Positions 22,810 through 32,805 of a stretch of 64,000 nt of DNA are shown here, in pieces. This stretch comes from Byssochlamys sp. IMV 00236 (Eukaryota; Ascomycota; Eurotiomycetes; Eurotiales; Thermoascaceae), in assembly GCA_001931875.2 (NCBI GenBank), contig MSJH02000698.1:186001-250000 (forward strand), given 5' to 3'. Position numbers and translations under genes: made by a program. The notes beneath the pieces were generated by a model. It had not been told where the DNA came from. It did no database searches and worked only from the letters and a program-made list of their open reading frames with translations. Position 1 is the stretch's first letter. Each line of letters starts with the position of its first letter.

Positions 22810-23812
22810 ATGGCAAACCGACCAGACATCACGCTCTACACGGCGCAGACGCCCAATGGAATTAAGATTTCCATCGCGCTGGAGGAGCTGGGGTATGTCT
22901 TATCACCGGAACATTGATCATGGTGTTGCTATATTTCGGTCAAGCCAGAAGCTAATACCGAGACTTAGAATCCCATACAAGACGGTGAAGATCGAGCTTT
23001 CGAAGAACACGCAGAAAGAAGAGTATGTGGTTTGACTCAGTGGATTTCTGTTTCGCAGGTGTACGAGCGATGGCTGACAGTGTCACTTGCTAGCTGGTTC
23101 TTGGAAATCAATCCCAATGGACGTATTCCCGCTATCACGGACACGTTCACCGATGGCCAGAAGATTCGTCTCTTCGAGTCCGGAAGCATCCTTCAGTATC
23201 TGGCTGAGCAGTACGATAAGGATTACAAGATCTCGTATCCCAAGGGAACGAGAGAGTATTACGAAATGAACAACTGGTTGTGGTTCCAGAATGCGGGCCT
23301 GGGACCGATGCAAGGTGCGTATTGGACCCCTTCTTGTTTCAAAACTGGATCACTCAATCTTGTTGACCCTGCATATATCATACGTACGAAGAGCTGACCG
23401 TTTCTATCAAACAGGCCAAGCGAACCACTTCAACCGCTACGCCCCCGAGCGCATCGAATACGGCGTCAACCGCTACGTCAACGAGACCAGACGTCTCTAC
23501 GGCGTCTTGGACAAGCAGCTCGAAAAGTCGAAATCTGGCTACCTCGTCGGAGACCACATCTCGATCGCCGATATTTCAACCTGGGGTTGGGTTGCTGCCG
23601 CTGGCTGGGCTGGTGTGGACATCAATGAATTCCCGAACCTGAAGGCCTGGGAGGAACGGATGTACGAGAGGCCTGGAGTCGACAAGGGACGGAACGTACC
23701 CGATCCTCACTATTTCAAGGAGATTATGAAGGATAAGGAGGCGATTGAGAAGCATGCTGCGGAAACGAGGGAGTGGGTGCAGAAGGGAATGAAGGCTGAT
23801 AAGAAGAATTGA
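22810..23812 (+). CDS. Glutathione S-transferase, Ure2p-like
   Basis: Four exons: 22810-22892, 22969-23022, 23094-23314 and 23415-23812, giving 251 residues. Splicing restores KEDWFLEINPNGRIP, the conserved core of the Ure2p/YghU-like branch. The N-terminal thioredoxin-like domain covers about residues 6-90 and includes the glutathione-contacting ES in IRLFESGSILQYLAEQYD. The C-terminal helical domain (about 100-225) has the SIADISTWGW motif with its conserved Asp. Such enzymes conjugate or reduce with glutathione in the cytosol and in Aspergillus act in detoxification and resistance to oxidants and xenobiotics. It is shorter than yeast Ure2p and lacks its Asn-rich prion domain, so it is an enzyme-type member rather than a nitrogen regulator. 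Gene length and exon layout are normal. Confidence 0.92.
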
Positions 23813-24314
23813 GTGCACAGGGAACCTGGGTAATCCTGTGGTGTATATGAGATAAAGATCACATACATTGTACTCTGTATATGTGAGGTCTGTTTGACAT
23901 GCTTTAGATGTTTCAGCGCATAAACGACTGGAAGCATTAGGTAGTTACTGTAACTCGTAGGAAGGACGCTGGTGCCTCTGCTGTTGCCGAACGGTGGTTG
24001 GTCATCATAACGCAACCATATGAAATAGGCAGAACAACAAAGTATAATTATTCTTACCAGGCTTATTGACCTAATGATCTTCAAGAGCCATGGAAACCGC
24101 GTCAGCATGTCTTAATGACCATGGCTTCCTAATAGTTAGTTTTGAAGGAGGGGCGACCGGCTTAGTCACCCAAATTTCACGTGATATCGTTTCAAAATAT
24201 GGTCGCCACATGCCTGCCCGCATCTCCCTTTGCTCTATTAAAAGCCACCATTCTAACATTTCTTTGCAGTTGGCCTTCTTGACCAGCTACACGTGTGACA
24301 CTAACAGTTACAAG
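23813..24314. promoter_or_regulatory. Intergenic region with the branchpoint-binding-protein promoter
   Basis: This 500-bp stretch contains the glutathione transferase 3' region and the BBP promoter. It carries TCACGTGA at 24177-24184 and a second CACGTG at 24290-24295, only 20 bp before the start codon. Confidence 0.55.
24177..24184. promoter_or_regulatory. TCACGTGA box upstream of BBP gene
   Basis: A perfect palindromic octamer, about 130 bp before the BBP start codon. It matches the consensus of the bHLH factor Cbf1/CPF1 (RTCACRTGA) in its core. Identical boxes occur before the next two genes. Confidence 0.5.
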
Positions 24315-26467
24315 ATGGCTTGGCGTAATCAGGGAATTACTGGTTCTAACAACATCCCTCTGGGCCGGCGCAGGTTCGGGGGTGATGAAGAAGCTGGCTC
24401 GACGCCTGGATCCGCAGTTGCTGACAATGGTGTCAAGCGAGGCAGGAGCCCCGTTCGAGGTACGTATCTAAGATAACCCTGAAATCTATGAAGAATTGGT
24501 TCTAACTTCTTCACAGCAGAACCTCCCGTTGATGGCGTGAAGAAGCGCAAGAAGCGCAACCGTTGGGGAGATGCTCAGGAAAACAAGGCCGCTGGCCTCA
24601 TGGGTCTACCCACGATGATTATGGCCAACTTCACCAACGAGCAGCTTGAAGCATACACTCTGCATCTCCGCATTGAGGAGATCAGTCAGAAGCTTCGCAT
24701 CAACGATGTGGTCCCCGCGGATGGCGATCGGTAAGTGCCTGTCAGCATACCTTTCTGTGAATTCTGCTTGCTAACAAGATACAGGTCTCCGTCGCCACCT
24801 CCCCAGTACGATAATTTCGGAAGACGTGTAAACACCAGGGAATACCGATACAGGAAGCGCCTCGAAGATGAGCGCCACAAGCTCGTAGAGAAGGCCATGA
24901 AGATGATTCCTAACTATCACCCGCCTTCTGACTACAGGCGCCCAACCAAGACCCAGGAGAAGGTCTATGTTCCAGTGAATGACTATCCAGAGATTAACTT
25001 CAGTATGATAACTAACCCTCTAACTCCTAACCGTTTTCTCTCATTTTTTGGTCCCTCCCTCCCTTTTGCTCGAGCCGAGCTTGGAGACGTCATGTCGATG
25101 TCTCAGCTTGTTTCTTGCTAACTACGTTTGATGTTTGACATTTTGCTCTATTTGAATTGATACAAAATACTAACACTTAGCTCCTTGCTACTAAAAGTTG
25201 GCTTACTTATCGGACCCCGTGGAAACACATTGAAGAAGATGGAGACTGAGTCCGGAGCCAAGATTGCTATTCGAGGCAAAGGCTCCGTCAAGGAAGGAAA
25301 GGGTCGATCTGACGCCGCTCACACTAGCAACCAGGAAGAAGACCTTCACTGTTTGATCATGGCAGACACGGAAGAGAAGGTTAACAAGGCCAAGAAGCTG
25401 ATTCACAACGTTATTGAAACGGTACGTAGCAACTGCCAATCTTGCTCTATTTTCTTCCTAACTAACAATGTGTTAGGCTGCTTCGATTCCGGAAGGCCAG
25501 AACGAGCTCAAGCGCAACCAGCTCCGAGAGCTAGCCGCCCTCAACGGTACTCTCCGTGATGACGAGAACCAAGCTTGCCAGAACTGTAAGTGGCGTCTTC
25601 CCCTGTCTTTTCTACAAAGCATATTCTAACATTCGATATTTCAGGCGGTCAAATCGGACACCGCAAGTACGACTGTCCCGAACAGCGTAACTTCACCGCC
25701 AATATCATCTGTCGTGTCTGCGGTAATGCCGGACATATGGCCAGAGATTGCCCTGATAGACAGCGCGGTACGGACTGGCGCAACAACGGCTATGGACGTG
25801 GTCCTCAGCGTGCTATTGGTGGCGGAGATGCAGTTGATCGTGAGATGGAGGTAAGTTTATGCCCATTACACTATCCATGGTCATCGGTTGATACTGACGT
25901 TTACACCAGCAACTCATGCAAGAACTCTCTGGCGGTGCTCCATCTGGAAACGGCGAAGCTCCCCGACGGATCGAAGGGGGACCCGGTGGCTACGATCAAG
26001 GCTATGGTGATAGTTATGACCGTGATGCGAAGCCGTGGCAACGCGGTCCTCCCGCAAGCGATGTGGCCCCGTGGCAGCAGCGAGGTCGCGGGGACCGTTC
26101 TCGCGACGACTATGGATCTCGAGACAACGCTGCTCCCCCGTGGGCGCAGAACCGCGGTGGTGCCGACTATGGATATGGCTCCCATGCCGGTGGCTACGCT
26201 GCTCCTGGAGCCGCTCCCTGGCAACAGCAGCCCCCGCCTCCACCCCCCGGTGGACAAGCCGGCTATGGATATGGTGGATATCCTGCATTCCCACCACCAG
26301 CTCCCAACATGGGAGCTCCTCCAGGCCTTTCTGCTGTTCCCCCTCCACCACCTGGTATGGGTTCTATGTATTATGGTGCGGGCAGCCCACCGCCTCCACC
26401 TCCTGGTGAAGGACCTCCTCCTCCTCCGCCCAGTGACCAGCCTCCCCCACCTCCCCCTCCTGCTTGA
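24315..26467 (+). CDS. bbp: Branchpoint-binding protein (SF1/BBP, Msl5)
   Basis: Seven exons: 24315-24459, 24517-24730, 24785-25002, 25198-25421, 25477-25585, 25645-25850 and 25910-26467, giving 557 residues. A U2AF-ligand motif KKRKKRNRW is at 57-65, and a helix-hairpin region follows ([19 protein letters not shown]). The KH-QUA2 domain (about 175-285) has [17 protein letters not shown]. Two CCHC zinc knuckles follow: C301-C304-H309-C314 and C326-C329-H334-C339. The tail has Gly/Arg-rich segments, then poly-Pro runs. BBP binds the intron branch-site sequence and U2AF65 in the early spliceosome. Intron 3 (25003-25197) is the longest; its true acceptor was chosen because it restores [11 protein letters not shown]. 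Exon 2 has a CAGCAG acceptor, so one Ala may be included or skipped. Confidence 0.95.
25003..25197 (+). other. BBP intron 3 with two TACTAA-type branch motifs
   Basis: The 195-nt intron holds a perfect TACTAAC at 25168-25174, a nearby AG at 25179-25180 and a second TACTAAA at 25189-25195 directly before the AG used (25196-25197). Use of the first AG would give a TAA stop within five codons. Retaining the intron would also stop the frame. Confidence 0.6.
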
Positions 26468-26998
26468 ACAAGTGTATAACTAGCCGTGGGTGATTCGTAC
26501 CGTGGAGGCGAAGCTCTGCCTTTGCTGTGAAAGAGACTTAGTTTTTAAGACTCTAGTTATACTGCTCTTCGGCATCTTTTGTACGGTCGGGGGTTTATGG
26601 TCTTGCTATTCACGCTAATCCTGATAAAATTGTGTAACTAATATTACAGAAACAACAAAAGTAACCTTTTCGGCGCTGTCGTGCTTTTCCACCGTCGTTT
26701 ATACTCCATAGTGTAGAAATCATCCAGTTCTCCGATTATTTTGCGGAGGTGGATCCGGGGTGCCGTTACTCCAATCAGCAATAGCGATTTCAGAAGATTA
26801 CTCTCACGTGACCGGCCTCCGCTATGATGTTCTCTTTGCGTCCCTCAAGATAGCATCGCGCTCGGAGGAACTAGCAGAATACACCCAGTCCAGTCCTTAG
26901 GACGCATTGCGTTCTTATATCTCCTAATATTAATGACATAATTATTTGCCCTTCTTTTTTTGCAGGACGTTGTCGTGCGATTAAAAGTAATATATAAG
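26468..26998. promoter_or_regulatory. BBP 3' region and BOR1-like promoter
   Basis: A 530-bp spacer. It contains TCACGTGA at 26814-26821, about 180 bp before the start codon of the transporter gene. No gene is seen. Confidence 0.45.
26814..26821. promoter_or_regulatory. TCACGTGA box upstream of the BOR1-like gene
   Basis: Perfect palindromic octamer in the upstream region; same sequence as at 24177 and 29659. Confidence 0.45.
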
Positions 26999-29415
26999 AT
27001 GCAGGCGCAAGATCCTTCGCGCAGCGACTTGGGTCTGCCCTCAAGCCCAAATTTCCACCACAGTTTGCCGGAGTCATCAGAGTCACAGTCGCGGCAGAAA
27101 TACCGTATGTTTCAGAGCCTCATGTCGTTCCGATCTGATCGATCTCGCGGTTCACAAAGCAATAATGCAGCAGCGGCATTCCAAGAGTCGGAAGAGACGA
27201 TCAATCGCGAACGCAGTCGGGCTACCAGCAACGCGACGGCGACGGCGAGGAGCGCGCGATGGTGGAAAGTGCGCCTGTTTCGAGGAATGGTGAATGATAT
27301 CAAAAGACGAGCGCCATATTATTGGAGCGATTGGAAGGATGCGTGGGATTATCGCGTCATTCCTGCTACTGTGTACATGTATTTTGCGAAGTATGGCCCG
27401 ACAACGCAATTACTCTCTCTCTCTTGTCCCTCTTCTCCTTATGAACCCAGTATACCATTTTACATTTCAATAATTGTCGCCTATCCCCCTCTAGCCGCAG
27501 CCGGAATGCATAATCTTACCACCGGATACATCTTCACATACTGTTTCGTGATAGTTGTACGATGGAATTGCTTACCATGCATATAGTATCTTGCCGGCCC
27601 TGGCTTTCTCTTTGGATATGTTCGAGAAGACCCATCAGAGCTATGGAGTAAATGAGGTTCTTCTAGCGTCCGTACTCGGTGCTGTTGTGTTCGCTCTCTT
27701 CGCAGCGCAACCGTTGGTCATCGTCGGTGTGACTGGTACGTCTTGATCTAGTGACCACGAAGTTCAAGAACGACACAAGCTAATTTGGATCCCAAGGACC
27801 TATTACTGTCTTCAATTACACTGTCTACGATATTATGACTCCCAGAGGCACCAATTATCTGGCCTTTATGTGCTGGATCGGACTGTAAGATAGCCCATTG
27901 CTGGTGATATCGGAATTGCACTGACTCCTTCCAAAGCTGGTCTCTTGTGATGCATTGGTTCCTCGCTATTACGAATGCTTGCAACGGCCTAAAATACGTG
28001 ACACGTTTCCCATGCGATATTTTTGGATTCTACGTCGCATTTATCTATCTCCAGAAAGGCATCCAGGTCCTGACCAGACAATGGGGCTTTGCTGGCGAGA
28101 CTTCCGCATTCCTTAGCGTCATGGTGGCGCTTCTCGTGCTTATGAGCGGATGGGTCTGCAACGAACTCGGTAACAGTAGCCTCTTCCAGAGATACGTGCG
28201 GAAGTTTATCGAGGATTATAGCACTCCTCTGGTCATCGTGTTTTTCACCGGTTTTGTCCACTACGGTCACATGAAGGATGTGCATGTTGAGACTCTTCCT
28301 ACGAGCAAATCGTTCTTCCCTACTTCTGACCGAGGCTGGTTTATTCATTTCTGGGATATCGATGTCGGCGATGTTTTTCTGGCCATTCCTTTCGCCATCT
28401 TACTCACTATTTTATTTTATTTCGATCACAATGGTACGTTATGGATTCTTCGAAACTGTATCCAGGACTAACACATCGAGTAGTATCATCACTGATAGCA
28501 CAAGGCACCGAGTTTCCGCTACGCAAACCAGCAGGGTTCCATTGGGACTTTTGGCTGTTAGGACTCACTACTGGCGTTGCTGGACTTCTCGGCATCCCGT
28601 TCCCCAACGGCCTTATTCCCCAGGCGCCGTTCCATACAGCAGCACTTTGCGTCACCCGCGACGTTGCCGACGAGAATGAAACGAACAAAGGCAAGGCTGT
28701 GCGTGTCACAGATCATGTCGTCGAACAGCGTTTCAGCAATCTAGCTCAAGGTCTACTCACTCTCGGCACAATGACTGGCCCCCTTCTAATTGTTCTGCAT
28801 CTGATCCCACAAGGCGTGATGGCCGGACTGTTCTTCATCATGGGCGTCCAGGCTCTGCAAGGCAACGGCATCACGCAGAAACTCATCTTTTTGGCACAAG
28901 ATAGACAATTCACGCCCGCTTCTAACCCCTTGAAGAGACTCAAACGCCGAAGCGCAATCTGGGCTTTCGTGATCCTCGAACTGATCGGTTTTGGGGGAAC
29001 TTTTGCCATCACACAAACCATCGCAGCCATCGGGTTCCCTGTGATCATTCTGTTCCTGGTTCCTGTCCGATCATTCCTCCTACCTCGTTATTTCACTCAA
29101 GAGGAACTATCCGTCCTCGACGCACCGACCGCAAGTCCCTTCACCATGGAAAGCGTCGGCGGCACTTACGGCATGGATGAAAGTACAACTACCATAAACG
29201 AAGAAGAAGAGCCTCCTAAGCACGGCGGTGGTGTTCTAGGAAATAATCCCGGCATTTTCGAACGCAGTAATGACCCCCGCAGCTCTTCAGAGTCATCCGT
29301 CGAGGACGGTATGGAAAGAGGCGAGATTTACGAATTACAACCGAATCCCCACTCATCTATCACGAGGAGAATAAGTACAAATGCTGCTGAGGAGGGCCAT
29401 TCTCATCGCGCATAA
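26999..29415 (+). CDS. BOR1-type anion exchanger (borate/bicarbonate, SLC4 family)
   Basis: Five exons: 26999-27390, 27587-27735, 27797-27884, 27937-28433 and 28484-29415, giving 685 residues. Splicing restores YFANILPALAFSLDMF and FDHNVSSLIAQG, conserved in fungal Bor1 proteins. The N-terminal 100 residues are hydrophilic and Ser/Arg-rich. The membrane domain (about 120-600) holds some ten to twelve spans and the signatures GPITVFNYT and LGIPFPNGLIPQAPFHTAAL. The C-terminal 100 residues are acidic and Ser-rich, with a His at the end. Yeast Bor1 exports boron at the plasma membrane and also affects vacuolar protein sorting; other SLC4 proteins move bicarbonate. The exact anion cannot be told from the sequence. 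The start at 26999 is the first ATG in frame. Confidence 0.92.
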
Positions 29416-29772
29416 AGTCCTGTACTCTATATACCCATGCGCTCGGTTATGCTTGATGTATATATATCGCGATAAAAACCTTGTAGATAGGACCTGAACA
29501 TACGAAGTGATTTGTGGTTGATTCTATACTCTATGAATCACTTTTATTCCGAACAATAAAGAGATGAGCTGTGTCTCCGAGGTTCTTTGGACAAATAATA
29601 ATCTGCAAATGGAAGCAATACAGTTATTACCCGTTTAGGCAAGCAAATGGTCGTATCATCACGTGATCAGCTCACCGCTTCCGCCCGCTGCGGTTTTTCT
29701 GCCGCAGAATTTCCTCCGATACATCAACTTGATTTTCTAGACGACGGATTTTTGAAGGCCAAATCAAACAAG
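29416..29772. promoter_or_regulatory. Intergenic region with the DBP8 promoter
   Basis: 357 bp between two plus-strand genes. It contains ATCACGTGATCA at 29658-29669. An open frame runs from 29647 into the DBP8 gene, but the start at 29773 fits the family better. Confidence 0.5.
29659..29666. promoter_or_regulatory. TCACGTGA box upstream of DBP8
   Basis: Perfect palindromic octamer inside a longer ATCACGTGAT palindrome, about 110 bp before the start codon. Confidence 0.5.
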
Positions 29773-31441
29773 ATGGCGCCATCCAAGGCTCCTGAACCAG
29801 TAATGGAAGACGCGGATCTGTCCTCAGCAGAATCTGGGCCATGTTCAGAATCTGAAACCGAAAATGAAAAGAATGACGAACAGCCGCGGGCAACCAAGCG
29901 AAGAAGATTATCAACATCCTCCGACGATTCATATGTTGCGCCAGCTCCGCTTCCTACACTTTCACGAATAAAGAAGAAGGACACAGCGACTGCGGATAAG
30001 GCAGCAGAGGCTGAGGCGCCAGTTTCGAGTCGAGATGCTTTGGAGATTGGACTTCAGACGACTACTTCGAGTTTCGAGTCGCTCGAGGTTGCGCCGTGGC
30101 TAGTGGGTGCGCTGTCGGCGATGGCGATCAAGAGACCGACTGCGATTCAGAAAGCATGTATACCGGAGATTCTCAAGGGGAGGGACTGTATTGGTGGAAG
30201 TAGGACAGGTTCCGGAAAGACAGTTGCCTTTGCGGTTCCAATCTTGCAGAAGTGGGCGCAGGATCCGTTCGGAGTGTTTGCCGTGGTTTTGACGCCGACT
30301 AGGTATGCATTGATCCAATCTGGATGATTTATATATGAACATCGAGCTAATTATCATAAAGAGAACTGGCTCTGCAGATTTTCGAGCAGTTCAAGGCTAT
30401 CTCAGCTCCGCAAAACCTCAAGCCTGTCCTAATCACCGGCGGAACCGATATGCGTCCTCAGGCCATTGCGCTTTCGCAGAGACCTCATGTGATCATTGCA
30501 ACACCCGGTCGTCTCGCGGACCATATCAATAATTCTGGACAGGACACTATTTGTGGCCTGAACCGTGTACGCATGGTGGTTCTCGATGAAGCGGATCGAC
30601 TACTTGCCAGTGGTCCTGGTAGCATGTTGCCTGATGTCGAGACCTGTCTATCGGCCCTGCCTCCTTCTAGTGAACGCCAGACACTCCTGTTCACCGCTAC
30701 AGTGACACCGGAGGTCAGAGCACTGAAATCTATGCCTCGACCAGCCAATCGCCCACCGATCTTCATGACCGAAATATCTACTGAAAACCAGGGGTCTATT
30801 CCACCAACACTGAAACAAACCTACCTTCAAGTCCCCATGACACACCGCGAAGCATTCCTCCACGTCCTTCTATCCACTGAAGGCAATGCCTCGAAACCGG
30901 CGATCATCTTCGTTAACCGCACAAAAACAGCGGATCTCCTGGAACGCACCCTCCGACGACTGGGACACAGGGCCGCCTCACTACACAGTCTTCTCCCTCA
31001 GTCAGNNNNNNNNNNNNNNNNNNNNAGCGGACCGCAAACCTCGCTCGTTTCAGAGCTGCTGCTGCTCGTCTTCTGGTAGCCACCGATGTTGCTTCTCGTG
31101 GTTTGGATATTCCGTCAGTCAGTCTAGTTATCAATTTCGATGTTCCTCGGAACCCGGACGACTATGTCCATCGTGTCGGACGTACTGCCCGTGCCGGACG
31201 CCACGGTGAAGCAGTCACTCTTGTTGGACAGCGAGATGTGCAACTTGTCCTTGCTATTGAACAGAGAGTCGGCCGCCAAATGGTAGAGTGGGAAGAAGAA
31301 GGCGTCAGTATCGAAGGAAGGGTTGTACGTGGTGGTGTTCTGAAAGAGGTGGGAGAGGCCAAGCGAGAGGCGAACGGAGAAATCGAGGAAGGACGCGACG
31401 TACTAGGGCGCAAGATAAACAAGCTGAAGAAGGCGCGGTGA
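29773..31441 (+). CDS. dbp8: ATP-dependent RNA helicase DBP8 (DEAD box), interrupted by an assembly gap
   Basis: Exons 29773-30302 and 30362-31441, with a 59-nt intron inside the PTRELA motif. The helicase core has Q motif [13 protein letters not shown], Walker [26 protein letters not shown] in [13 protein letters not shown] in [21 protein letters not shown] and [10 protein letters not shown]. The SAT motif is TAT, as in other Dbp8 proteins. The N-terminus (about 100 residues) is acidic and Ser-rich with KRRR; the C-terminus is Lys-rich. DBP8 acts in the nucleolus on early cleavages of pre-rRNA for the 40S subunit, with Esf2 as cofactor in yeast. Ns at 31006-31025 break the frame as written; removing them gives LPQSER and keeps the frame. 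An alternative upstream start at 29647 is less likely. Confidence 0.9.
31006..31025. other. Assembly gap of 20 Ns
   Basis: A run of N inside the DBP8 helicase C-terminal domain. Flanking codons join as TCA-GAG-CGG if the gap is zero-length, giving the expected S-E-R. Confidence 0.95.
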
Positions 31442-32805
31442 ATGTGAAGCTCCGGTCTTTTTATTATCAAGCCATTTTTAAGCCTGCAAACGGATCAATC
31501 AACGGAGGTCAGTGCCTCGACATCATCGGCGTCATTCCCACCTCTCTCTCTCTCCCATGAAGTTGGAGCAGCCCTTCCTGCCATCGCCGGGTATGATCTG
31601 CTGGCATATCCTGCAAAAAGCAAAATGTCCTACGTGCCTTGTACATACATCGTGGAAAGAATGTATATGCCAACATTATGACCGAACGATCAAGCGAATA
31701 TGGATACAGAAGAAAGGATCCTTGTCTAGTCTAGCGGGGACGACTGACGAGGTACGCGCACTTCAACATCATGCCAGCGGTGGCTACCATGTCTATGGAA
31801 CTCATTATTTTGGACGATCTCGATCTCATTCCGACGAAGAACTAAACGAGTATGTATGTATAGTGAGTCTTTAAGGTTTAGTCTTGCTATATAATGAATA
31901 AATATGGAAAAGCGCAATCAGTCAGTCACATCGTACCTCTACTTGATAATATCAATGCTTCATGGCAACCAGGAGGAGTCTGCGCGTCTAATTTCATAGG
32001 TCATCATTAGCAACTAGTAGAAAGATATCTGAGATAACTAGTGCATTGGGGATACATATTCTCAGAAAGCTTTGATATGCTCTGTCGATGGAACGCAACC
32101 ATAGAGAAGTAACATAGGATTGTGATTAATTCTGTTCGGTTTATGTATCTATCTTCCACTGGCTGATATCCGACGAGATCTAACTTGAACGGTTTTATGC
32201 CGACATGCTTAGTACTATATTTTCCTGCCACGACCTCTCTAACAAAGACTGTGGTTCTCGTAATTGCAAGAGCAGTCTTATATCCCAGGGCCTAAGAGAA
32301 GACCTCGCTCGAAGCATGAATGTCTTACTGTGACACAAAGAAATCTATAACCTTCTGCTATGGATGTAGGGAGGAAGAAAATGTTTTAACAAACGTACTT
32401 CACAACAAATGCTTACTATTAATGTGCTTCTCAATCAAATGCATTCCCTGGGACGCAACACTCCTGAAATCTTGCAGTGAGTGTGTGAAACAAATTGCAA
32501 ATCGCCCAAGCTAAATATGAAAACAACAATTATTGTACTCCTCGCTTTACAAAATGACAGAGAGCTGTCTGGAAAAAACACAAAAAAACAACGGGGGCCT
32601 ATGCCCGTGAAAGGGCGGCCCAGCCGTGTAAAGAAAGGGCCCGAGACCCAACTTCGGCGAAGGGGTCAAGGACAAAAAAAAAAAAAGAAAAGAAAAGAAA
32701 AAGAAAAAGAAAAAGAAATAAAATCACAAAACAAAAACAATGCACCAGATTCCAACAATAGCCTCGAATTATGTTGGCTCTAAGGAGCCACAGAGCCCAG
32801 CTGGC
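31442..32805. other. Intergenic region between convergent genes, 1.4 kb
   Basis: No supported gene. It includes a simple-sequence tract at about 32670-32720 made of an A run and AAAGA/AAAAG repeats. The ORFs 31512-31874 and 32481-32783 are non-coding by character (the latter is a reading of the A/G tract). Confidence 0.45.
32671..32720 (+). repeat. A/G-rich simple-sequence tract
   Basis: A poly-A run is followed by repeated AAAAG and AAAAAG units over about 50 bp, immediately downstream of the minus-strand gene ending at 32806. Confidence 0.7.

Noticed and set aside
29647..29772. N-terminal extension of DBP8 from an upstream ATG at 29647
   Set aside because: It would place the TCACGTGA box inside the coding region; the start at 29773 (MAPSKAPEP) fits the family's usual N-terminus.
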